Both the position numbers and the translations under genes were made by a program. Under the pieces are notes generated by a model. That model saw only the letters and a list, made by a program, of their open reading frames with translations, was not told where the DNA came from and ran no database searches. A stretch of DNA of 64,000 nt from Symbiodinium microadriaticum (lineage: Eukaryota > Sar > Dinophyceae > Suessiales > Symbiodiniaceae): NCBI GenBank assembly GCA_001939145.1, contig LSRX01000261.1, forward strand, positions 540,728 through 604,727, read 5' to 3'. Of this stretch, positions 56,950-64,000 are shown in pieces. Positions within the stretch are counted from its first letter, which is position 1, and the number at the start of each line of letters is the position of its first letter.

Positions 56950-58055
56950 TTATAACGGCACCACTTCTGCCGCACGTAGTTCGTCACCTAGCATTAGCCG
57001 AAAAGACTTTTCACTCCATAAGGTCTTTACCATGTCATCCGAGTGGTTGCAGCAACTTACATCTGATGACCTATCCAGCGAGGCACATGGTGCGAGCCAC
57101 TCCTGCCAAGTGAAAGGCTCGGATTTTTTCTTGCTAAAACTTGTCGCCTCTTATCGAAGATTTCCTCGAGAGGCCGGCGGCTGTCAGATTCATACCTGGT
57201 CATACCTTCAGCATCAGCTGCCACATTCGCTTCACGGCTGCCTCGTAGAGCCTCGGATTAGGTGACACGACTCGCCAAGTCTTGGGGTCTGGTCTCTGTA
57301 CGCTTTTTCCCGTGCTCCCTGCATCGTCTCTGACTCGGCCAACTCCTTAATGGCCTGACTTCGTCGTGGGGCTTGCGCATGCAACAGCTGTGCAAGGGGA
57401 CAGAGATCACCGACTCAAGCTAAAGCTCTTGCTATCAACTGGTGATGAGGGCCTCCATGTGCGAATCCGGAACGTGACATTCACCCTGGTTGAGGTAGTG
57501 GGTATTCCTCGTGGCAGTGACAAGAGTCTCAAACTAAGCCCGTCACATTCTCCTGGCTATATCCGGTCCTGTTTACTGCCAGCGACTTCATGTCCCAGAT
57601 AGCATCTGCAAGCTGCGGAAAATGGTTGGCAGCAACCTCACAATCAGTCCAAGGTCCATGTGCCAAATGCACCTGACTTCAACCCGAACAAAGCCCCCCA
57701 GCCTTCAGGGACACCTGTCTGCCCAGGATGATCGGAACGCACTGCGACATGTAGTCCAACGTGTTCTGCCAAGCCGCTTGACGTGCCTCGCGGGCTTGGC
57801 AAATCACTTGACAGATTTGTCAAAACACTGGGAAGTCAGCAAACGACCAACATCAACAAGGCAAGCCGTCAAGCCTGCCTTCGTGTCGATCATGCTCACC
57901 GTTGAGTTTGGTAGACATTCGCTGAACCTTCGGAAGCTGGATCTAAGTCTGGCCGTCGGCTCCCACCACTTTTCTCCCATGATGTCGGTGTACAATTACA
58001 GAAGGTTAGAGTGGAAAGCTCTGTCCCAGTTGCACGTTTGGACGGGTCGCGCTGA
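56950..58055. other. Stretch with no recognised gene
   Basis: Only short frames with no motifs. It may include 3' exons or UTR of sulfotransferase-like copy 2, which is transcribed leftwards into it. Confidence 0.4.
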
Positions 58056-58710
58056 TCAACACTCATCTTTCGCGCTCATTGCATTACACTGTCGAAGGAG
58101 CCTCCGGAATGGCTCATTCACGCAGCCGCGGTCCACCAACAATTTCTTCAAGTTGTCCACGGAGAGATCCTTTGAAGCTGAGCTTTTTAAAGGTGCCCCG
58201 CAAAGCAGCCAGCTGCAGCCCAAGGTCCCCCATGCAAGCCGGCGCCACGTGCTCGGAGCCCACCAAACGGTCCGAGTAGCAAGACATGATTCGGGGCACA
58301 GGCTCGCGGAAGCTGGTGAGGCAGCCGACCTCCGGTCGAACGGCAAGAGGTGCACCTAGCCTAGCAGCCCTAACACTGCAAGTCGGGTTAGCACCACATA
58401 CCCCTCCCTAAGTGCTCAAGAAGTCCTTCACTGGGTGCCTGCTTGGCTCCCTTTGCTTTGAGGCTACGCTGCGCATCTGCCCAGCAGAAGTGCCCAGCAT
58501 AAACTGCTGCATCCCCCTCCAGACGGAAGTCGTTGCAGCCCACTCCACCATAGCAGGGGATGTGGGCCTTTAGGCCGAGGTTCCTTCAGGCGAGCCAGGG
58601 TGGAGATCCGTAGCCAGCCCTTACCCTCACAGCCCAAAGTCCTGGAGGAGTTCGAGATCAGCTTGCGGATAGAAGTGCCAGCTGCCCGAGCTTGGTGCAA
58701 GAACACCAGC
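58056..58710 (-). CDS. Sulfotransferase-like protein, copy 2 (multi-exon)
   Basis: The exon at 58620-58706 reads MFLHQARAAGTSIRKLISNS, the PAPS-loop pattern but with the usual Lys-Thr-Gly replaced (ARAAGTS). The next exon, about 58470-58560, has CYGGVGCNDFRLEGDAAVYA and GHFCWADA, then about 58180-58330 has GCLTSFREPVPRIMSCYSDR. Its order and motifs parallel copy 1 (AAVYAGHFC, FR.P..RI.SCYS, GCVNEPFRR). The two genes are tandem paralogues on the same strand about 2.6 kb apart. The altered PAPS loop may lower or change activity, or the copy may be decaying. Confidence 0.6.
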
Positions 58711-58739
58711 CTGAAACAGAATGTCGCTCGCTTGAATCA

Positions 58740-59472
58740 AGGCACATTTCGAGCCCAAAGAGCATGGGGCATGTGCTGCAGGCTGGGTCTACCAACAAGA
58801 TTCCGGCAACAGAGTACGTAGCACGTCACATAACTGCAATGCAACACCTCCATTTTTGCTTGACTCCCAAAAGCCCGGGTACAGCTTGGCGTGTTGCATC
58901 CGCAACATGCGGGAGCAAATGTCTGAATCTTGACGAAAGGCGGATTCTCGCTTGTGAGGTTGCGGTTTGCCGACGGGAGTGGTGCTTGAAGGAACTGCTC
59001 GACCAAGCCGGGCACGTAGTCCGACTCCGCCTGCTCCATCCTGCTTTAATTTCGGGCGAGCACAGCACTACCGTGTGGAGACTTGGAGAGGCCGTCCTGG
59101 TTTGCAGGTTGCAGGCGCCGTCTCCTTCCGTCCATGAATCTGCCACCTGACATTCTCGAAGCTGCAGTAGAACCCCTCGGAGCCCTTTGTTGAAGTCACA
59201 TGGCCTCTGCAGACAAGGCCGATGCCCCTGTGAGGAGGGCCAAAATCGTGCACTGAACCTTGGCATCAAACATGACGGAAACGAATCTCTTCAGGCAAAT
59301 CTTCTGACTACTCGCGCCTGGCCACAGCTCCTTTCAATTTCTCATCAAGGCACCTTTGTCATGGCACTAAGCGCTGATACACCTAAGGCGTAGCAGCTGT
59401 GTGGAGAGTCGGTTCGTTTGGGCCAAGTCTGCGGGCAGGCACACAACTCTCAACAGGCTTTCATCGACTCAC
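58740..59472. other. Region downstream of the interrupted TPR exon, exons not resolved
   Basis: A GT donor at 59472-59471 closes the left part of the TPR exon. A candidate acceptor CCCGCAG lies at about 59430. I could not trace TPR-like sequence with confidence beyond this point. Confidence 0.3.
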
Positions 59473-59491
59473 GTGCAGAGAGCTCTGCAGG

Positions 59492-59496
59492 AAAAG
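59492..59496 (+). repeat. Target site duplication, left copy
   Basis: AAAAG directly outside the left inverted repeat; the same five bases lie directly outside the right one (62891-62895). Confidence 0.75.
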
Positions 59497-59660
59497 AGTT
59501 AGTGATGACCATTTCCATTTTCTAACCATGCACCCCCCCCTAGCACCCCAAACCATAACAACCTATACCTCACCCCTAAACCCATCCAAGACCCATAGGT
59601 AGAACCCTAGGAATAACTCACCTGAAGATCCAAAACCATAACAACCTATACCTCAACCCT
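59497..59660 (+). repeat. Left terminal inverted repeat
   Basis: 164 bp, the reverse complement of 62728-62890 with about three differences (one T/C, one fewer C in a C run, one T/C), so roughly 98% identity. It includes the first 83-bp subrepeat and most of what follows. Confidence 0.93.
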
Positions 59661-59770
59661 AAACCCATCCAAGACCCATAGGTAGAACCCTAGGAATAAC
59701 TCACCTGAAGATCCAAAACCATAACAACTTATACCTCAACCCTAATCTCACCAAAAGACCCATAGGAATA
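59551..59770 (+). repeat. 83-bp subterminal tandem repeat
   Basis: Copies begin at 59551, 59634 and 59717 (AACCATAACAACCTATACCT...), exactly 83 bp apart. The third is partial and diverged. Each contains CCCTAAACCC telomere-like text. Confidence 0.95.
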
Positions 59771-60101
59771 CCCCTAGGATGGAACCACCATAAGACCCAC
59801 ACCAAGATCCACATAGAAAAATCCCACCCTAAACCCCATACACCAATACCCCCATAGAAAAAACCCATATTCCCAACCCTAAACCCCTAACCCGCGAAAA
59901 TGGAAATGGTCATCTTAAATAGTTTATCTATAATAGGATTTAGGCTTGATGCAAAGGCTGTAACCCCGAGCTTCTTCTGCGGTTTAACCCCGCAATACCC
60001 CAAAGTAAACAGAACAATCAGCACACTGACTGCCACTCGCAAGTGCCTTTTCCACGCGCGGCACTTCTCGATTTGTCTCAAGGCGCCTTGAGAGCCTCTT
60101 C

Positions 60102-61718
60102 TCATGTTTTGAGATGTGTGAGGTCATCTGGCATGTCAACATTCAGCCGTCCCTTTGAGACGGAGACGGCCTTGTCTTCCAACGATGGACACGCTGGGCA
60201 GACAAAGCTCTCAAAACTCTCCCGCGGAACTAGATAGATAAGCAAACATTGAAATTCTTTCTTGTCTGATTTGCACATCGCCTTGCAAGCGCCGACGATG
60301 GTCTGAACATCGCCCCACTGCGCAGACCTGTGCTGTTTGCCGACAGTTTCCTGAAACATGAGCAACTGGTAGCTCTTGCCATCGTCCGACTGAACCAACC
60401 CGAACATGTCAATCGACCCGTAGTTGACCGGGGCCTTGAGCAGAGCTCCAACCTCCAGCTTGGGCATCATCGATGCCGCTTTCTTCACATCGCTTCGCTC
60501 AAAACTGCCAGCCTTCTGGAACGAGCCTTTCATCTCCGACTCGCCCAAGAGTTTGCCTTGCACCAATTGCTGGTATGCCCACTCCTCGAACATGTGCCCA
60601 AAGGCTTGCATGGAAAATGGGTTCTTCATCATGGACGCAATCTTTGCTTGCTCTCTTTGGCAACGCTGAAGTGCTTCTTGAATAAAATACGCGGCCACGA
60701 ACTTGGAAATAAATCTGTTGGTGCCCCAATCTTTTCCAGTGCCATCGATCTCCATGAGCTTGTATGGCAAACGTCTGTCTAACAGGAGCTTATCCGAGGC
60801 CACGCTTTTCTGCATGAACTCAAAGAGCGCGTCCTGTTTATCCAGCTCCTTCAAAAGAGACCCCAATGCCGCCTTCATCTCGGCCTCATTGGTCAAATCA
60901 TTACGGAGACACCAGCGAGGCACGCATCCAAAATTCCGAATGAGCTCATCACTGGCGTCGGGCGCCACAGCCTTGACTTCCTCGTAGCTCCACATGTGCA
61001 TGACCAGAATGCGTCCATGCTGATGTTCCACAAGCGCCTTGATGAGTTCCTTGTAGTTGCCAACCTTCGTCTCCTGTCCCGACAGCGGTGAAGCAGAGGT
61101 CGTCACGAGCATGAAATCGAAATGAAGGCTCTTGTCCAAGCCTGCAATCTGCACACAGGGGCCAAGCAGCACCAGTCTGTTGGCAGGAAGCTTTGCCAAG
61201 CTTCGCACCTCTGGCAGTTCATGGACAGCACAACTGTCATCCATTTCATAGAAAATATCTCCAAGGTTAAAGATCACCTTCGGAAACTTGGTTCTGGGCA
61301 GCTTCTCATGACCCTTCAGCCATTGCCGCATGACATAGAATCTGAACGCGCTCTTGCCAATACCACTCGTGCCGACTATGATTGCTCCATACAGCTTATC
61401 CTGATCGGTGCCCATGCCTTGAAGGAGAATGCAATACTCTTCACGAAGCAGAAAGCTCAACTTGGCTGTCTTTGTGGAAAGCTGGAGTTTCTTCAAATCC
61501 CAGCTCTTGTCGACGTCCAGTTTGAGGACTTTCTGTCCATTTCCATCCGTCTCCTTTGCATCACGCAGAGCTTTGAAGAAGCTCGTCATACCTTCATCGA
61601 CTTGGGGAGCCTGAAGTGCAACATCACAAAGCTGTGTCCTAAACAATCCCCTCCTCCTTCCACAACCGAAGACACCAACCCCCCAAGCCCAACTAAGCAA
61701 CCCAATCAACAAACCCAA
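60102..61718 (-). CDS. Crinkler/RHS-type P-loop NTPase with nuclease-like C-terminal domain
   Basis: A 538-codon open frame. The P-loop is at residues 116-123 (GTSGIGKS), preceded by YGAIIV. A Walker B-like hydrophobic strand is near 182-186 (LVLLG). A signature block of this NTPase family is at 242-271 (MWSYEEVKAV ... FGCVPRWCL). The C-terminal part has IDMFG (Asp 437) and LLMFQETVGKQH (454-463), which fits the restriction-endonuclease-like fold in Crinkler and trypanosome RHS proteins, where an FQxT strand follows the Asp. The first ~43 residues translate C-rich repeat DNA, so translation probably begins at Met 44 (MTSFFKAL) or after an AG acceptor there. Known relatives are secreted effectors of oomycetes and chytrids, RHS proteins of trypanosomes and transposon-linked proteins. 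The position inside inverted repeats favours a role in, or carriage by, a mobile element. Confidence 0.8.
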   Translation of the reverse strand: MGLLIGLLSWAWGVGVFGCGRRRGLFRTQLCDVALQAPQVDEGMTSFFKALRDAKETDGNGQKVLKLDVDKSWDLKKLQLSTKTAKLSFLLREEYCILLQGMGTDQDKLYGAIIVGTSGIGKSAFRFYVMRQWLKGHEKLPRTKFPKVIFNLGDIFYEMDDSCAVHELPEVRSLAKLPANRLVLLGPCVQIAGLDKSLHFDFMLVTTSASPLSGQETKVGNYKELIKALVEHQHGRILVMHMWSYEEVKAVAPDASDELIRNFGCVPRWCLRNDLTNEAEMKAALGSLLKELDKQDALFEFMQKSVASDKLLLDRRLPYKLMEIDGTGKDWGTNRFISKFVAAYFIQEALQRCQREQAKIASMMKNPFSMQAFGHMFEEWAYQQLVQGKLLGESEMKGSFQKAGSFERSDVKKAASMMPKLEVGALLKAPVNYGSIDMFGLVQSDDGKSYQLLMFQETVGKQHRSAQWGDVQTIVGACKAMCKSDKKEFQCLLIYLVPRESFESFVCPACPSLEDKAVSVSKGRLNVDMPDDLTHLKT

Positions 61719-61878
61719 TCGGGAAACCCTACGAGGGAACCAAACCTAGGGGGAATAAACAACCACGCTACAACCAAAGAGCCAACCCCTAAACCCTATA
61801 AGTAAGATCATCAACTATCCTATCGGGGAAGCTTAGGAGTAAAGCAGGAAAGACTGTAAAGCTACACCAGCATTTACG

Positions 61879-62300
61879 CTAGCGCCAAAGGGCTGGCGCT
61901 GCTGGAGGTGCTCCTTCGCGTATGCAGTCATGCAGCGCGCACGCCACAAAGTTTCGACGATCTGGATGCAAGTCTTCAAGAGCATTCTTCAATGATGTGA
62001 ACGACATTTCCTGCAAGTAGTTCTTGGGAAAATTGCTCAGAGCATTTTTTGCGTGGCTGTTATGTCCTCTGGGTTGGTCGCGAACCGGCTGAGCCTGTGA
62101 CTGATCCATTCCGGAATAGCTGCTTGCCCAATTTCAGCAAGGCGCTGCTTCTTGTGCGGGTGTTCCGCCGCTGCAGCCATTGCACCAACACACGGCGCGT
62201 AACCTACAAAACGTGGCGAAGAACTCACCCAATAACTCGTATCCCTTACCCGAAAAAAGGGCTCTCTACTACCACACTCTAGTTGGTTGGTATTGCTGCT
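61879..62300 (-). CDS. Second small ORF region of the element, frame broken at a T6 run
   Basis: One frame starts MAAAAEHPHKKQRLAEIGQA (basic KKQR near the start, about 62175) and ends at a stop just past a run of six T (62045-62050). The next frame continues open from that run with NFPKNYLQEMSFTSLKNALE and ends near 61880. Both halves look coding, so either a short intron, a true frameshift or a homopolymer error separates them. It lies upstream of the NTPase ORF on the same strand and could be its 5' exon or a separate protein. No family is recognised. Confidence 0.45.
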
Positions 62301-62727
62301 AAAATTGTATCTGTCGTCATACTTTTTCCAAAGTTTGAACCACATGTGGCTCAAGAGGCAAAGGCGTAAACATCAAACGTCCTACCAGGCACTGAAAATG
62401 GCTGAACTCCTGTTCACATGGTGGCTGGGTCTCTGAACAGCGGTTTTGAATTTGACAGTTCACAGCACAAATACTTCCTGTCCATCCCTTCAACATAGTC
62501 GTATCAATAAATGTTCCAAGAAGAATACTCCGACATTCGCGGAGGAATACAACTAAATTCCAGCCGGAATTTTCTCATATTCCAAAAAGAATATCAAAAA
62601 AATCTGCCCAGAATAAATTCTGTATGCAGCGCATAATTTAATCTGTAGGGGGGGCAGAATAAATTCCGCCCAAAACTTGGGACCTTAGGCTCTTATTATG
62701 TACAGCCGTGGGCAAGTCATAAAATCN

Positions 62728-62890
62728 AGGGTTGAGGTATAGGTTGTTATGGTTTTGGGTCTTCAGGTGAGTTATTCCTAGGGTTCTACCTATGGGTCTT
62801 GGATGGGTTTAGGGGTGAGGTATAGGTTGTTATGGTTTGGGGTGCTAGGGGGGGTGCATGGTTAGGAAATGGAAATGGTCATCACTAACT
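62728..62890 (-). repeat. Right terminal inverted repeat
   Basis: 163 bp, inverted match to the left arm. Its inner edge coincides with an ambiguous base (N at 62727), so internal subrepeats may have been collapsed in assembly. Confidence 0.93.
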
Positions 62891-62895
62891 AAAAG
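62891..62895 (+). repeat. Target site duplication, right copy
   Basis: AAAAG, matching 59492-59496. On the coding strand it is CTTTT, part of the codons for Leu-Phe in the TPR exon. Confidence 0.75.
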
Positions 62896-63140
62896 TTCGT
62901 TGGCCCCGCCCCCGACGCGGCCTAAGACTTCCAGCGCGCCCTCGTAGCGTTCGATGGCCAACTCAGGCTCGTCGGCCTTGAGGAGTTGGTTGCCCTCCTG
63001 GTGGCCATCTGCGGGCATCTGCCCTTTTTCTCAACTTCGCACATCCCAACTTCGACTGTTGAGATTCTTAAGAGTAGAGCAACTCCTTTCAACCCCTGCC
63101 TCCTTCAGAAGCTCAGCGTCAAGCTTGTCGTGGTCAGGTT

Positions 63141-64000
63141 CCGAGTATGCACCCTGCGATCATTCAAAAAAACTGTTTGCGGGGGAGAGAGCGGTGGAGG
63201 CCTTTCGACATTGTGGGTTGGCGGGTTGAAACTGTTGCTGACGATCCGCCGTCTGTAGTTCCCCTTTGATTCCCACAGGAACGACTAGACACTGCGCGCT
63301 GCAAGGCCGACAAGCCCGTGCTTCGAAATCCATCAGGCCAGGTCATAGGGCCAGGCATGGATCCTTGTGAGGTGGACAAGGTGCCTGCCTGGTTTGCCAG
63401 CTCCGAGTTCTCCAGTCTAACGTCCGCATGTCTAACCCCTATGGGAAACTCGTGTTGCCTGTCGCATTCGAAAGACACCCTACAAGGTCGAAACTGCATA
63501 GAGCAGTATGTTGCACAGAATCGAACAAGATCGAAGAAGGCTCACAAGCCTACTTGCTTCACGAGCTGCTGTCACACTTGCCGCCAAACTGTGCATTGCA
63601 GCAACATCCCCAAGCATTCCACGGCTCCGAAGACGGCAAACTACGAAATTGGGTGTTCGGCAACTTCATGCTGCAAGTTGCTGCAATCCAGCGATTGCTA
63701 GCAACATGGACAACACCGCGTCTCCACAAATGATCATCTGTTGACTTCCGTGGAATCCCAGCTTGAGGTGCAGCTTGTTTCGCAGAAGTTCCCCGTGCAT
63801 CTGGCCATGTCTCTTTTTATTCCACGCCCGGAAGCACGCCTTCGAGTTCGGACAGTGTCCGTTCTCTCGGATCGCCTGAAGCGACACAAGCTCCACCCCT
63901 TATCCTTTGCTCGCTCATGTTATGATTGTTTCTTTGCTGGCACGCGCACGAAGAAGTACTGTCTTGTGTGTGGGCTACAAGACGCTCCCTTCCACAAACT
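63141..64000. other. Right end: coding strand unclear
   Basis: Plus-strand frames (MSNPYGKLVLPVAFERHPTR at 63428; then VESQLEVQLVSQKFPVHLAM to KKYCLVCGLQDAPFHK at 63750-63995) and a minus-strand frame (ENGHCPNSKACFRAWNKKRH at 63666-63896) are both open. The plus frame at the very end has a CxxC pair and may run past the window. If it is real it would be the only plus-strand gene here. Confidence 0.25.

Larger units (their letters stand above)
59497..62890 (-). mobile_element. TIR element carrying a Crinkler/RHS-type ORF
   Basis: A 3,394-bp unit bounded by terminal inverted repeats (59497-59660 and 62728-62890) whose outer ends are AGTTAGTGATGACC and its complement, flanked by direct AAAAG (59492-59496 and 62891-62895). 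It holds a 538-codon minus-strand ORF of the Crinkler/RHS NTPase class, a second small ORF region (61879-62300), telomere-like C-rich tracts and AT-rich inverted GAATAAATTC words (62520-62670). No DDE transposase is recognised. The 5-bp target size, the terminal sequence and the lack of a known transposase leave the superfamily open. Confidence 0.85.
59473..63140 (-). pseudogene. TPR-protein gene exon interrupted by the mobile element
   Basis: The right part of the exon (62891-62997) follows an AG acceptor and encodes EGNQLLKADEPELAIERYEG plus ALEVLG, a TPR unit (Gly, Ala, Tyr and Ala at consensus positions). The reading stops matching at the element. The left part (59473-59496) continues in the same frame: across one copy of the 5-bp target the codons read NELFLQSSLH and meet a GT donor. 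An upstream exon near 63100-63130 (KLDAELLKEAG) probably belongs to the same gene. TPR proteins of this type are often co-chaperones or immunophilin-like adaptors. The insertion should disrupt the transcript unless the assembly shows only one allele or copy. Confidence 0.75.

Noticed and set aside
61122..61805. 227-codon plus-strand frame in the element
   Set aside because: Antisense to the NTPase ORF, and its end translates telomere-like repeat DNA.
62870..62890. CACTA end at the right terminus suggesting a CACTA-family transposon
   Set aside because: The CACTA word is in the wrong orientation and is not terminal, and the target duplication is 5 bp, not 3.

Overview
This window looks like nuclear DNA of a dinoflagellate, most likely a Symbiodiniaceae-like alga. 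The evidence is: TTTAGGG-type telomere-like motifs scattered inside the contig; tandem copies of a gene for a plastid-targeted protein with the peridinin-plastid type of leader (hydrophobic signal, then a Phe-containing transit motif); many short introns ending in AG; Cys-rich WCC repeats of a kind I recall from predicted dinoflagellate proteins; and every recognisable gene lying on the minus strand over about 60 kb, as in the long unidirectional gene blocks known for this group. Species cannot be fixed from the sequence alone. Most genes are split, so coordinates given for multi-exon genes are spans, not exact CDS ends.

Layout. 1-3.2 kb: AT/pyrimidine-rich low complexity and no clear gene. 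3.5-14.7 kb (-): a large ZNFX1-like SF1 RNA helicase with NFX1-type zinc fingers. It contains an intron made of two tandem 50-bp units and a second, duplicated 33-bp segment with an in-frame stop. 17.5-18.3 kb (-): an intron-free AlkB-type 2-oxoglutarate/Fe(II) dioxygenase. 20.2-20.6 kb (-): a small Cys-rich zinc protein resembling one module of RBR proteins. 21.6-23.8 kb (-): a Ser/Pro-rich protein gene. 26.6-28.1 kb (-): an SLC35/TPT-family transporter. 29.5-31.0 kb (-): a WW-domain protein. 32.7-37.2 kb (-): two membrane-anchored Cys-rich genes flanking an intron-free ER CS-domain (p23-like) gene. 40.5-43.1 kb (-): a long coiled-coil gene. 45.6-47.8 kb (-): three head-to-tail copies of a plastid membrane protein gene, period 891 bp. 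47.9-54.5 kb: repeats, an 884-bp assembly gap and no recognised gene. 55.1-58.7 kb (-): two sulfotransferase-like genes in tandem.

The most striking object is at 59.5-62.9 kb. It is a 3.39-kb element with about 164-bp terminal inverted repeats and a 5-bp target duplication (AAAAG), carrying a Crinkler/RHS-type P-loop NTPase plus nuclease-like ORF. It sits inside an exon of a TPR-protein gene whose reading frame and splice donor become continuous if the element and one target copy are ignored. This makes it a good candidate for a DNA transposon that carries, or is driven by, a Crinkler-RHS-type protein.

The genes do not form an operon or a pathway. The shared features are orientation, tandem duplication (plastid gene, sulfotransferases, Cys-rich genes) and repeat-associated intron and element gain.
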